In this document: positions 1 to 10,780 of the stretch, piece after piece | How the letters are laid out: every line of letters starts with the position of its first letter | Position numbering within the stretch: position 1 is the stretch's first letter | Source of the DNA: Tillus elongatus | Taxonomy: Eukaryota > Arthropoda > Insecta > Coleoptera > Cleridae | Assembly (NCBI GenBank): GCA_964006375.1 | Contig: OZ023265.1 | Location: forward strand, 170,935,156 to 170,999,155 | Direction: 5' to 3' | DNA length: 64,000 nt | Translations under genes and position numbers: made by a program | Notes under the pieces: generated by a model | What the model was told of the DNA's origin: nothing | Seen by the model: only the letters and a program-made list of their open reading frames with translations | Database searches by the model: none

Positions 1-370
1 TCTTCTGAAGAAGTTTTTGTGTTGCTAATGAAGAAATGTGATATTTGTATTTAGTGCTTTACTGCAGTTTTCATTAATGGCCGACGTTCACTCTCGTATT
101 GTGGTTTGAGTTGTCGTTTGTATTGTTTTGATGACGCCATGAATCGATTTTCCCGCACATTTAGGTGTGTTGTTGTTGGACCGCTGGTACAATAGATGAA
201 GACTCCAGCCTTGGCAATCTGTGTATAGTTTGAATCTAATTTTTCGAGAATTAGAAAATTTGCCCCTGATGATGGCTATTGTATAGCCGAAACGCGTAGG
301 GCTCCTCATCAATAAATTTTGCTGTCTGGATGAAGCTTCTCATTAAGTACCTTAATTATCAAATAAACCC
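1..370. other. Unassigned AT-rich sequence, possible retroelement 3' end
   Basis: No gene is seen. A short stretch around 265-300 (ctgatgatggctattgtata then gccgaaacgcg) resembles the 3' tails of Penelope-like or other non-LTR elements, but there is no coding support next to it. Confidence 0.3.
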
Positions 371-374
371 TTTC

Positions 375-775
375 TCTGATGCTTTGGCTGTCTGTTAAGT
401 TAAGTTGATGCTTTCGCTGTAGGTTTAGTTAAGTTTATAGTTTGACGGTCTATAATTTTAGCTAATTTTCGTAGAACAAATTCGTTAATGCATTTTTGCA
501 TTTTTTTTATCGAAATCTGATGCATGTTTGTGGGGGAAAAAATCTGGACGCAGTAAGTGCGTTTTGGTAGCGCAATTTTTATTAAATCCTTCAAATTTTA
601 ACAACTCAATTTGCTATTAACGTAAGATTCGTTGACTAGGAAACCAACATTTCAGTTTATTTTCCGAAAATTTTTGTACATTTTCAAACAATAAGTAATT
701 CTGATAAAATATAGTACATTGTTTCTACTATATAGGGTATACTGGTAATCAGATTGATGCCTGCTCGCATCTGAC
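375..775 (+). repeat. HLE-TA related dispersed repeat, copy 1
   Basis: This block aligns by eye with 7384-7945 in the same orientation. Shared landmarks are the ctttctctgatg start, the gcatttttgcatttt run, the TCTGGACGCAGTAAGTGCG motif (here at 543) and the gatgcctgct end. The GGACGCAG...GTAGCG motif is the same one found at the 5' end of the Helitron-like family described at 18296-19059. No coding capacity is seen. Confidence 0.6.
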
Positions 776-1229
776 TTTTATATATTAGTAATTTAACTCG
801 TTGAGAATATTAGTAGAAGCGATAATGATCGTATCTCTTGGCAAGTAAGTATTTTACCACCAACCTTGTAAAGCTATAGTTTCATTTCTCAGTTTTATTC
901 ATAGACTATTTATAGAACGACTTCTGCAATATTTTCCAGGTGTCCAAGTTATTATTTCCTAGATTACCTAACTTAACTGCCGGTTGTGCACTTTTTTAAT
1001 TTGAGCTTTATCCTACCATATTTACTGTTATTATTACAGGTGGTATTGTTAAGTGTACCACCAACGAAGTATCAATGTCGCTGGTACTTGGTCAGTTGCG
1101 TAACATTTGCTAAAACTGTTTACTTGAGACTGGACGTGCCACTTGTCAGCTTTGCAAACTGTTTGTGTTGTATTCTTGACAATTCTTGTATTGATAACAT
1201 TAGTAAACTTTCATTAATACGCATTACAG
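776..1229. other. No recognisable feature
   Basis: AT-rich sequence. The only reading frame that spans it runs on into the fold-back repeat at 1230 and has no recognisable protein features. Confidence 0.4.
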
Positions 1230-1395
1230 AAGTACACTTGAAGAACCCAAATCACCACAACACATATTTCAAACATCTGACGATCGTTTCACTAACCAAG
1301 TTAGCGTCATCAGAGGATGAAAAATTCTCTATCGTCAGGTCTTTGAAATATGTGTTGTGGTGGTTTGGGTTCTCCAAGTGTACTTATCAGTGCTC
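1230..1395. repeat. Fold-back (inverted) repeat, complete copy
   Basis: Two arms of about 55 bp are near-perfect reverse complements (about 1230-1287 and 1332-1390). They flank a loop of about 40 bp containing the phrase ccaagttagcgtcatcagag. Single-arm relatives with the same loop phrase occur at 4865-4985 (+) and at 53765-53784 plus 54595-54690 (-). This identifies a dispersed fold-back element rather than a unique hairpin. No coding capacity is seen. Confidence 0.75.
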
Positions 1396-1724
1396 ATCAC
1401 AGGTTCCCGTTTTCACATAATTAATACGCATGTTTATTTAGAACTACTACGGTAGCGAAATTGTTATTCAATTTTTTATAAGCTGTACTCGGACTTAGTG
1501 TAAGTGTAAACTGTTTTTTATGCAGCTGTTGTCCAAACAACGGCTTTACATTTCAAAAATTCGAAGAAATATAAAATAAATGTGGGTATTCCCCGAATAT
1601 ATATTGTTAAGAATTTTAGCAACTAATATTTTGAAACACTTCTTTTTTCAGCATATTAACATATAAAACAACATATTCTTCAAAATAATAATCATTTATG
1701 TGAATCATAAGAATAAAACTGTAT
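1396..1724. other. No recognisable feature
   Basis: AT-rich DNA with no coding or structural signal, ending at the start of the next Helitron-like repeat. Confidence 0.4.
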
Positions 1725-1843
1725 CACATCTTCTGGCTAACGAACTTATCCAAGCCACTTGCAAAAGGGAGGTACTTACCAAATTTGATCAAAATCGGTC
1801 TATTATTTTTTGAGTTATCGGCGTGAGACACACACACACACAC

Positions 1844-1934
<91 letters not shown>

Positions 1935-2104
1935 ACATACATACACACATACATACATACATGCATACATACATACATACACACATAAAAAGTCGGAACT
2001 GAGCCCGTATATATGTTATAGGGGGCCTAGTTCGCGCTCATTTGAAGAAATTTTTCAAAAAGTCGCGATCTCCTCCTTAGTAAATTTTTTTAAAGAAAAT
2101 TCAC
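1725..2104 (+). mobile_element. HLE-TA Helitron-like fragment with (CA)n, (TA)n and (CATA)n core
   Basis: This is the 3' half of the dispersed HLE-TA family. It holds the conserved block 'ggctaacgaacttatccaag ... ttgagttatcgg', then (CA)n at about 1828-1844, (TA)n at 1845-1930 and a CATA tetranucleotide run to 1985. The 3' segment then runs to the terminal hairpin around 2083-2104. The order block, microsatellite, 3' segment, hairpin is the same as in other copies. Long YIYIYI frames here are microsatellite artefacts. Confidence 0.7.
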
Positions 2105-2345
2105 CAGAAGGAACGTCAATAATATCTTTAATATCATTAATGTACAAATTAAAGAAAAGCGGCCTTAGAATAGACCGTTGTGGGACTCCAATGTTGCGAG
2201 AGCCCCCTCTGAATGATGACCACTGTATTAAATATAATAGACCCTATCTGTGGGGTAAGAGGTAAAGAAGTGATTTAATTTACCAGGATGAATAGTATGG
2301 TTCGTTCTATCAAAACTTTTCAAAAAGTCGAGATAAATAACATTA
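2105..2345 (-). pseudogene. LINE reverse transcriptase fragment (antisense)
   Basis: Read on the minus strand, this stretch encodes broken pieces of a non-LTR reverse transcriptase. One is a VIYLDFLKSFDRTNH-like stretch (the usual 'LDLSKAFDKVNH' motif). The other is a [19 protein letters not shown] stretch (the usual 'GVPQGSILGPLLFLIYIND' box). The two motifs have the correct order and approximate spacing but are not in one clean frame. It is a short relic, truncated at both sides by neighbouring repeats, and encodes no functional enzyme. Confidence 0.7.
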
Positions 2346-2357
2346 CAGTCAGCAATT

Positions 2358-4150
2358 CCTTAGCCAATAATTTCTGCAAGAGCACGTTCCCACCTCTTGT
2401 TTCAGGGCATGAAGTTGTTTCTACCACCCTGGGAAAGGCTAAACTTTTTGCCTCGTTGTTCGCCGGCAATTCTACTATTAACCCACCTCCAAATGTTCAA
2501 CCACCAACAGTCCCCAATGTCACGCATAAAATGACTGATATCATTTTCAAAACTAAAAAGGTACGAAAGATGCTATATTCTCTTAATACCAGGAAAGCCT
2601 CTGGCCCTGACGAGATCGCAGCAATTGTTCTCAAAAAATGCGCACTAGAACTTGCTCCTGTCCTGACTCGTCTGTTTCAGACATCTTACAATATAGGCAT
2701 ATTCCCTAATAACTGGAAAACTGCTCGAGTACAACCCGTCCCCTAGAAAGTATCCAAAGCGTTTCCTAGCAACTACAGGCCTATTTCTCTCCGTTCAGTC
2801 GTCTCTAAAGTGATGGAAAAGTATATAAACACCGAATTACTAAAATTTCTTGAAAAACACAGTCTAATCCACGACAGGCAGTATGGATTCCGTCAGCGCA
2901 GATCAACTGCCGACCTAATTTCCTTTGTCACCCATTCTTGGAACAAGTCTATGGAACTACACGGTGAATCCCAGATTGTCGCTCTAGACATATCCAAAGC
3001 ATTCGACCAGGTCTGGCACGCAGCGCTGCTTAATAAACCCCCGGCCTATGGCCTACCACCAAAACTCTGTACTTGGACAGCAAATTTCCTCTTCAACCGG
3101 AGCATTTCTGTTGCCGTGGATGGCCATTACTCTAAACTGTATCCAATTAATGCAGGAGTCCGTCAAGGTTCAGCTTTAGCCCCTACTTTGTTTCTTTTAT
3201 ACATCAATGATCTTCTCTCTAGCACATCCAACCCAATTCCCAGTAACGCGGACGACAGCACCCTCCACTCAAATATACAATATTCTAAGCCTGTCTCTTT
3301 CGCCCAATTAAATGAGGATCGCAGACTCATGGAGTGTTCCGTCTCTGTGGATCTCCAAAAAATATTAGACTGGGGAAGTAGAAATCTTGTACAGTTCAAC
3401 GCCACCAAATCTCAGTCTTGCTTTCTATCTCATACGAGATACACCAGCCCTATACCCATGACAATAACAACCAAGTTATTCAAAGTAATGAGTCCTTTTC
3501 ACTTGTTGGCATTTCTGTGGATCGAAGTCTCAACTAGCACCAACATGTCACATCAATTGCAGAAGCGGCTGCTAATAAATGAGGTTTTCTCTTCCGGGCT
3601 CGCAAATACTTTTCACCAGCTAATCTCTATACCTTATATACTTCACAAATAAGGTCAAACCTCGAATACTGCTCCCACATCTGAGGTGCCGCTGCCCCTT
3701 CTACACTCGCTATCCTGGACTCCATTCGGAAGAGAGCTATACGTCTCATCGGTGACCCTACCCTCACCCAAAGGCTGCCCTCCCTTGGCCACCGAAGTGC
3801 CGTTGGTGACCTCTCTCTCTCTTTTTATAGATATCTGCACGGGCACTGCTAAGAGGAGCTTTCTTCCATAGTTGCTGCACAGATCTACCAGGGGAACAGC
3901 GCGAACGCACCTTTTTACTGTCCAGATCACCAACCATAGAACATCTTGTTATGCCCGCTCTTTTGTCGCGAGGACTTCCAAGTTGTGGAACTCCTTGCCG
4001 GCACATGTTTTTCCTTCCCCTCCGAACCTCCAAACCTTCAAGTCCAGAATTATCAAGTTGCCTCTTTCCTCCTTGTTGACACCCACGGTACGATAGTATT
4101 TAGGCTGTTAGCCCTCGTGGTGTGTGTAATAAAAAAAAATTAAAAAACTT
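2358..4150 (+). pseudogene. Jockey/CR1-group LINE, 5'-truncated copy 1
   Basis: This is a reverse transcriptase relic of a non-LTR retrotransposon. An N-terminal palm/fingers stretch (2370-2746, with LNTRKASGPDEI) is followed by the main RT (2810-3652) with QYGFRQRRSTADL, LDISKAFDQVWH and GVRQGSALAPTLFLLYINDL. The catalytic YADD box is altered to NADD. A stop after ARVQPVP and further frame breaks near 3650 and 3870 separate the C-terminal part. The 3' end is an A-rich tail (4126-4148). The 5' end joins the family at the same phrase (taatttctgcaagagcacg) that occurs internally in the longer copy at 59520-62345, so this copy is 5'-truncated, as usual for target-primed insertion. It is inactive. 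Confidence 0.85.
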
Positions 4151-4864
4151 GTTTGTATACATTGGTCGTCAATTGAAGTAGAGATATATTTCGTGATACA
4201 AACCAAATTGGACAGTTGAGCTGTCCCTAACAAATCCATCTTGATCATCAGTAATTACGTGTTTAATATTAAATTGAAGAATGCCATTAAGGACGATCTC
4301 AACAATTTTAGGAAAGTTATTCATAACAATTTTGCTACATAATTTTCAACCGCGGACTTGTCTTCCTTTTTGGGCACTCGAGTAGATCATGCTGCTTTCC
4401 ATGCACTGAGAAGCTTGGAATGTTTCAGCGAAGATAAAAAGTATTGTCGGCGGCATGGTAACTGACCAACACAATAGGAGTGCAGAAAAATCTCAAGGTA
4501 GTCTTCAGTGAAATTATGGTCATATCGTGTAACATTCTTCATCTTTTAATAATTTATAGGTGTGTCGGACAATTTTAATTTTAGAACAGAGACATTATAC
4601 AGAAATTCCATCAGCATAATGCATTCGATAATATAGATTACATGTGTAATTAATGTCTTCCTGTATTTCATAATTACAGTTCAAGACTCTCCTTCAGGAT
4701 ATAGCTAAATTTAAAGGCCTTGTAAAAACAAACTATTTTAACTTTTATTTTATTAATATTAACAATTAAGGCAAAATGTTTTTTTTAGCGTAATGACTGC
4801 CTCTTTTAGAACTAAGTTCACTGATAATTCCATGCATAATATTTTCATTAAGTGAAGATTAGGA
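4151..4864. other. No recognisable gene
   Basis: AT-rich sequence without long frames. A few phrases (for example around 4190-4330) could be LINE debris, but nothing can be supported. Confidence 0.35.
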
Positions 4865-4985
4865 CCTGTGCTAAGCACTGATGAACACACTTGGAGAACT
4901 CAAATAACCACAACACGTTTTAAAAAAACCAGACGATCGTTTCACTAACCAAGTTAGCGCCATCAGAGGATGCATAATTCTAAGT
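4865..4985 (+). repeat. Single-arm relative of the 1230-1395 fold-back repeat
   Basis: The sequence from the gatgaacacacttggag phrase through the ccaagttagcgccatcagag loop matches one arm plus the loop of the repeat at 1230-1395, with scattered differences. The second arm is missing. Confidence 0.65.
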
Positions 4986-5206
4986 ATATTACATTCACAA
5001 CTTTATTTATATTCTTCTGCAGGTAGGGGGGTCACTAACGATTTAAGGAGGTTCAACGACCTAAAAAATTAACATTTCGTTTGGCGGAAATATCTGTATT
5101 CTTTTATTATCTATCGGACGTGCTTCTGCCGGTATTTATTTTATAAAGCAATCTATGAGGAGACTACCCACAGGCGGCGGAGCGAGATTCATACACTTTT
5201 TATTAT

Positions 5207-5210
<4 letters not shown>

Positions 5211-5279
<69 letters not shown>
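5211..5279. repeat. (TA)n microsatellite
   Basis: Pure TA dinucleotide run of about 69 bp. It abuts the mariner-like remnant on its right and lacks the usual HLE-TA flanks. Confidence 0.95.
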
Positions 5280-5282
<3 letters not shown>

Positions 5283-5909
5283 TTTCGAAGGCGCTTAGCT
5301 GTCCTGAAAGAAGTGTTGAAGAATATCGGAAATTTCCTAATCGTGTAATCCCTCATAGGGAAACATTTGCCAATGTTGAAAGACGGGTTCGAGAAAGAGG
5401 CAAGTTTTTCAGTAACACTCGAGAACGTGCTACTGCAACGAGGGCACAAGATAAAGAACTTATTTTGAATACAATTGAAGATGACCCACATATTAGCACT
5501 ATAAATCTATCTCGACAAACTGGTATATCGCAAACTTCTGTTCACCGAGTAATAAGATGTAATCTACTTCATCCATATCATATCCAAAAAGTGCAAGAAT
5601 TGTTACCGGAAGATTTGGTTTATGCACGATGGAGCACCGCCTCATTTCAGTATTGCTGTTAGAGACTATTTAAACCACCAGTATCCAAATAAATGGATTG
5701 AAAGAGGAAACAATTGCCCACAAGTTTGGCGTCCACGATCGCCAGAGCTCAACAAATGTGACTTCTTTGTTTGGGGAATGTTAAAAGAATTTGTGTATTC
5801 CTCCTCAATTGCGTCTCGAGCCCAATTGTGGAATCGCATTACACATAAATGCACACTTATTAGAAACAATCAACAGTTGTTGGATAGAGTAGACTTCAAT
5901 TTTCGATGA
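5283..5909 (+). pseudogene. Mariner-like transposase with internal deletion
   Basis: This is a relic of an insect Tc1/mariner-superfamily (IS630-like) transposase. The N-terminal helix-turn-helix part is readable from about 5291 (CPERSVEEYRKFPNRV, then RERATATRAQDKEL and a second HTH, INLSRQTGISQTSVHRVIR). It then jumps at about 5630 straight into HDGAPPHFSIAVRDYLN, the second catalytic aspartate region, followed by WRPRSPELNKCDFFVWG. Roughly 100 residues with the first catalytic aspartate are missing, and the two parts are in different frames. The third acidic position reads SPEL, so it is Glu in this copy. It cannot encode an active enzyme. Confidence 0.8.
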
Positions 5910-6572
5910 AGAATAAACTTATGCCTCATTTTGAACAATTTCTATAATTTATCGGTGCAAATGTTGTTATTTCTTTGTTTAAGTTGTTTGTTTTTCTATT
6001 AAATTATTCTTATTACAACTTTTTCCCGATTGTCAAGTCTGACGTTAAATTTCATAGCCAACGTTTGAATTTCCGATGTTTTAAAAAAAGACAGCTCTAA
6101 TACGTGTATTTAGTTATTCGGAATTTTGTTGAAAACGACAACGTTTTTTGCAAATTAATAAGAGTAATAACAGTTTTAGAAGTAAATTTCCCATAAAATA
6201 AAATAATATTTTTTAAATCCGCCAGCAGGTTAAAACATTCTGTCACATTTTAAGGGTGAATCATCCCTTATCAACTCTTTAAAATGCTTAAATTGAATTA
6301 TTATTACCGTAGCTTATTGGTCCTGGTACACTAAAAGCGTGTACCAAATTTAGTTCTTCTAAGTTCAAGCATAATTGAGATATTTCGAAATTAGAGACCC
6401 CACTATGAAGGCCTATAACTTCCCAGGGGTGCAACTTAGTATAGGGGTAAGTTGCGTTAACTCACAATATTTTGGGTTCCCCTACATGCCAATGCTCTGT
6501 GTCGATCCTTATGCGAAACACCCTGTATATATACTTCCGAAGGCGTTTAGCTGTCCTGGTTGTCTAACATTT
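5910..6572. other. No recognisable gene
   Basis: AT-rich DNA. An open frame at 6375-6761 runs into the next HLE-TA repeat and has no recognisable domain, so I regard it as chance. Confidence 0.4.
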
Positions 6573-7383
6573 TTAGTGAATTTTCTTAAAAAAAATTCAC
6601 TAATGAGATCCCGACTTTCGAATTTTGAAAAAATTTCTTCAAATGAGCGCTATTTAGGACCCCCGGAACCCAAATCCGAGGTCAGTTTCAGACTTTATAT
6701 GTTTTCCCGGAAAATTTTGTATTTTCTTTCGAAAAAAATCGAAAAAAATTTATATCTCTAAAATTAACAAAGTAAGGGCAACCATACGCGGGTTTATATC
6801 ATTAGGGGCAAGTTACCTACCAAAATTTAGCTCCGTAGGTTAAAGGACAAAAAAGTTACAGGCATTCAAAGAAAAATAAATTTGGGTTCTCCTCAAAACG
6901 TCAAAATCGCGATTTTAAACGTCAAAATTGGTGAGTACCTTCCTTTTGCAAGTGGCTTGGATATGTTCGTTATCCAGGAAAATCCGACGACGTTTTCCCG
7001 GAAAATTTTGTGTTTTCTTTCGAAAAAAATTTATATCTCCAAAATTAACAAAGTAAGGGCAACCAAATACAGTTATACAAAATTTTATACGCGGGTTTAT
7101 ATCATTATAGGCAAGTTACCTACCAAAATTTAGCTCTGTAGGTCAAAAGACAAAAAAGTTATAGGCATTTAAACAAAAATAAATTGGGGTTTTTCACAAA
7201 ACGTCAAAGTTGCGATTTAAACGTCAAAATTGGCAACATTTAAAAAAAGAACTTGAATCTAATATGGGCTATGGAAATAAAATGTCTCAAGAAGAATGTT
7301 TTACAAACCCTGAAGTCTTAGTTTCAACCGTCATGTCAGTGTCCTTCATTTTACTAAAATATTTCCAGAAAATTCATTTAAAA
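6573..7383 (-). mobile_element. HLE-TA Helitron-like fragment (minus orientation) with internal duplication
   Basis: It starts with the terminal hairpin (reverse of the CTAA end) at 6573-6605 and continues into the standard family body. Two successive blocks, about 6701-6935 and 6994-7230, repeat the same content: ttttcccggaaaattttgt, then 'cgggtttatatcatta', then 'caaaacgtcaaa'. This copy therefore carries a tandem duplication of about 290 bp. There is no (TA)n core here. Confidence 0.65.
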
Positions 7384-7945
7384 TAGACCCTTTCTCTGAT
7401 GTGTGGCAGTAGCCTTAGCTACAGAGTTTATCGTTAATAGTATATAATTTTTGTAGAATTTTCGTAAAAAAAATCAATAAAGCTCAATATATCTGTTATT
7501 ATACCAGATATGAAAAAAAATTGTATATATTAATTATAGGGTGTCTTGAGCTACATCTTAAAAAATTATTTCTACAATTACAGGGTGGCCCATAAGTCGT
7601 TGTTGATACAAATTTTCTTTTTTTTTTAATCAAACACGCCTTATGTTATTGCATTTTTGCATTTTCCATTTAATTTAATGCATGTTTGTAAGAACAAAAA
7701 TTCTGGACGCAGTAAGTGCGTTATGGTAGCGATTTTGATCAAATGCTTAATATTTGAATAGCTCAATTTGCTATTAACCTATAAGGTTGACCAAAAAACG
7801 AGTTTTTTCAGGAACACTTTAAGTTTACTTTCGGAAATTTTTGTACATTTTCACACAATAAAGTTATTTTGATGAAACATGGCACATTGTTTTTACTATA
7901 TAGATTATACTGGTAACCAAATTTGATGCCTGCTTTCTTAAAAAA
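7384..7945 (+). repeat. HLE-TA related repeat (copy 2 of the 375-775 type) with an inserted repeat-E segment
   Basis: The segment shares its start (ctttctctgatg), the TCTGGACGCAGTAAGTGCG motif (about 7702) and the gatgcctgct end (about 7926) with 375-775. Between about 7478 and 7640 it contains repeat E, with the landmark ttatagggtgtcttgagct. Repeat E is the sequence into which the transposon at 21194-25076 inserted elsewhere, so this copy represents an empty site. Confidence 0.6.
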
Positions 7946-7974
7946 ACACACATTATTGCTATTAAAAAATAGTT

Positions 7975-8018
7975 TTATGAAAATTCACTGCCATAACGCA
8001 CTTGCTGCGTCCCGAGAT
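7975..8018 (-). repeat. HLE-TA 5'-end motif
   Basis: The motif cataacgcacttgctgcgtc preceded by gaaaattcactgc is the reverse complement of the GGACGCAGCAAGTGCGTTATG end found at 18296. It overlaps the very 3' end of the Penelope-like fragment. Confidence 0.6.
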
Positions 8019-8995
8019 TTTTTATTAATTGTATATTATCCTCATTAACGTGGTGATTATTATCCCAAATATGTCGGGCGACGGATGATCTATCTATAGT
8101 ACCGTATCTTATATGTGCTAAATGTTCTTTGAATCTAATTCCAATAGATCTTTTTGTTTGTGCGACGTATTTAGGACCACAATCTTTACAACTTTTCATA
8201 AATTCACGACATTTTGGGCGTACTATCCTTGTCTTTTGGGTTACCTAGCAAGTTTTAAAAGTATTTTTTGTAAAAAATGTTAGTTACAAATTGGCTTTTT
8301 AAAAAGTGGTATCTAGACCCCTCGTGATTCGAGGTTCAAATGGTAGGCAAAGTTTTTTTCGACTTTCTCTCTTCTAACAGTTGGTGATTCCGCTAACATT
8401 TTCCTTGTTTTCTATTTGTTAATTATTTTCTCTACAATCAGTGTATCATTTATATTCGGCCACGTTCTTAATATGCTTTAATTCTTTGGTATATCTACTT
8501 TTAGTTAAACGAAGATTAATTAACCTGCTTATTAAAAATTCAGACTGGCCATTTTTTATGCGTACGTAGGATGTGAGTCATTGTGAATGTAGCTTAGAGT
8601 GGTGGTTTCATTTCTATGAACATTGAATTCTAAAGTTTCTTTATTTTTGATAACTAGTATATTTAGAAAGGGTAATTTATTATTAATTTCTAATTCGTGG
8701 GTAAATTTTATAGATTCAAATTTATTGTTTAATTTGGCAATAAAATCTTCTATTCTGTAAATGTTTGTGTTAAACACTGCAAAAATATCATCCAAGTAAC
8801 GAAATCCCACTCTAGGAAAATACTCAGTTTCACTTTCAAGATCTGTTTCAAATCTACTCATGAAAATGTCTGCAATAAATGGCGATAGCGGGTTGTCCAG
8901 AGCCGAAGTTTTTCGAAAATCTTGAAGTCGTTAAAAATGTAAAGTGATTTAAAATTGAATATGCTTATTTTAAACATACCTGCCGTGAGTTGTTT
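7975..8995 (-). pseudogene. Penelope-like element fragment (RT plus GIY-YIG endonuclease)
   Basis: On the minus strand the order is RT then endonuclease, as in Penelope-like elements. At 8861-8556 there is FRYLDDIFAVFNTN (the [YF]-x-DD-type RT active site). It is followed by LEINNKLPFLNILV, the thumb region typical of this class. At 8199-7975 there is a GIY-YIG type domain: CGPKYVAQTKRSIGIRFKEH, then SSVARHIWDNNHH. The linker at 8555-8200 is broken by several stops. The 5' part of the RT is missing. It is inactive debris. Confidence 0.8.
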
Positions 8996-9821
8996 GATAT
9001 TGTCATTTCCAAAAATTATTCGGTGAACTTCTTATCTCACTATCACCAGACCAGCAAACTAAACAATCACTATACAATTCTGATAACCTTTAGCACAAAA
9101 AAAACCAAATGATTTCATTGTAATTTTTTACATCATCCTCCCCCATTATGCTAAAGAAACTAATTTTGATAAGGCAACTGTGAATATCAGTCAAGGCAAA
9201 TTTATATGTTTACATCTAACCTTTATTCCGATAGCGATTTTGTATGCAAGGTGCTGAAACATTTCACAATGCACCTTCCCGCTTTGGCGCGACATTGGCA
9301 GTGAAATTTTCATTTCTAATTCAAACTCTTACAGTCCTGATTCATAAATGGCGTAATTTGTTTATTCAAATTATGTCTAGTAATGAAAATTACATAGTTG
9401 CATCAGAAGCTTCACATAGTTTGAAAGCTTCTGGTGCTGTGCTGGTAAAATATACTTAGGGCCTTTGTATAGCTCTGTTATTTTAATACTATACAGTGTG
9501 GAAAAAAGTATGAACTATCTCTAATAAACTACGTTATTTTTTATTTTTTTTAACGCTCGAACGCGTCAATTTAGTTTTTAATTAGCCTACTTTTTTATTT
9601 AATTCATTTGTTTTTCTTTGAAGGTCTTCAAAGGTATGACGTCGTTGACATTTTTTTAATCGCATTGTGCTGCTTGTGATACATCATTTGAAGGCTCTTA
9701 TCTCACACAGTATGCTCTTAAATTTTGGCGTGATTCTATCATGCATTTTCAAAATGGCGACCTTTTTTTTCCTAGAATTTTTTTTATCCCTAAGTATAAA
9801 TGACTAAGTTATGTGATTTTA
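8996..9821. other. No recognisable gene
   Basis: AT-rich DNA with one short open frame (9244-9459) that has no recognisable domain. Confidence 0.4.
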
Positions 9822-9917
9822 TTAGTGAATTTTCTTAAAAACAATTCACTAATAAGGAGATCTCTCTTGCAAAAAGGTTAAGAAATGGCAGAAAAATTAC
9901 TTGGAACATTTGATAAG
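9822..9917 (-). mobile_element. 3' end of an HLE-TA element interrupted by the BEL retrotransposon (left part)
   Basis: The terminal hairpin (gtgaattttcttaaaaac, then attcactaa) is at about 9822-9853. The rest of this minus-oriented element resumes at 16622 with the family block around caaaacgtcaaggttggg and runs to its 5' end motif at about 17258. The BEL element at 9918-16616 is therefore a later insertion. Confidence 0.65.
9913..9917. other. Target-site duplication of BEL element (left)
   Basis: ATAAG immediately precedes the 5' LTR and is repeated immediately after the 3' LTR at 16617-16621. A 5-bp duplication is usual for BEL/Pao integration. Confidence 0.9.
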
Positions 9918-10368
9918 TGTTCGCTCCTCGTATAGTGTAAAAGCAGTGGAATTTATAATCTTTATTTTGCGATAAGAAGAACAGACCAGAATTCCACGAA
10001 TCGTCAAGAAGAACACAACTTAAGTAGTCAGCAACGCAAAACCGCGATATCGTATAGTACCGCTACCTTAAAATTATATGTGTGTGTGATACAGTCAAAC
10101 CAGCCTTAACAAATCCATTAAACGCACCAGCAACCCAGGATAGCCTTTTCCGGGACACGCACGAGTTTCTGTGAGTCCAGTACTCGACAAGAGAAGAAAT
10201 TCACAAAGGTAAGTGGCTTTTTGGTCATTCACGAGTTTGCATCAATTTCCACTGCTTTTGCCCCTTCTCTTTTCATTAAAAACGTTACTTAATTAACAAA
10301 CGCAAATTACAGTCCACTTTGTTCGTAATAGCCCGCTTAACGCCAATTTCTTCGCCCGCTCCAGCCCA
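9918..10368 (+). repeat. 5' LTR of BEL element
   Basis: The 451-bp repeat starts tgttcgctcctcg and ends ctccagccca, and matches 16166-16616 throughout. It should hold the promoter and RNA start. A consensus 5' splice site (AG|GTAAGT) at 10208/10209 and a possible acceptor ending AG at 10312 lie inside it, so a leader intron is conceivable but unproven. Confidence 0.95.
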
Positions 10369-10369
10369 T

Positions 10370-10390
10370 TTCTTGGTCCTTCTCAGCCGG
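10370..10390 (+). promoter_or_regulatory. Probable primer-binding site
   Basis: A TGGTCCTTCTCAGCC sequence starting at about 10374 lies a few bases after the 5' LTR. Primer-binding sites begin TGG because they pair with the CCA end of a tRNA. I cannot identify which tRNA from memory. Confidence 0.5.
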
Positions 10391-10780
10391 ATAGTTTTTT
10401 TGTCTCGGAAATAATACGCAAGTAAATTTGGCTATTCAACTTTGTTAATTTTGAAAATAACTAAAGCGCGCTGGTTTAGCTGTATTCAATTCAGATTTTA
10501 AATTAATTTCCCGCAATTTTCATGTATATATCGCTAGAACCTTTATAATTATAGAATTTTTAAAAGTTATTTTCTTATCGCAAGAATCCGCCATTCAGTT
10601 AAATTTTGCTTTATTTTGAACAACGAGCACGGCTTTAGGAGTCGACGCATATCATTTCACGCATATATCGCTCTTTGCTTCTGTTTCATTCTTATCAATT
10701 TGTACCTGAATAATTCTTTGTTTCACATTGGTACGTATATCTGTTATATTTCCATATACGAGGCCTATTCAATTAATATC

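Noticed and set aside
1230..1395. microRNA precursor
   Set aside because: The arms are long, the loop is about 40 nt and the sequence is repeated with single-arm copies, so a fold-back element is a better explanation.
986..1420. 144-residue open frame
   Set aside because: It runs across the fold-back repeat, has no recognisable domain and no splice or codon support.
1724..2265. Long frames of alternating Tyr-Ile (YIYIYI) here and around the other (TA)n arrays
   Set aside because: Direct translation of the (TA)n microsatellite in any frame; no protein signal outside the repeat.
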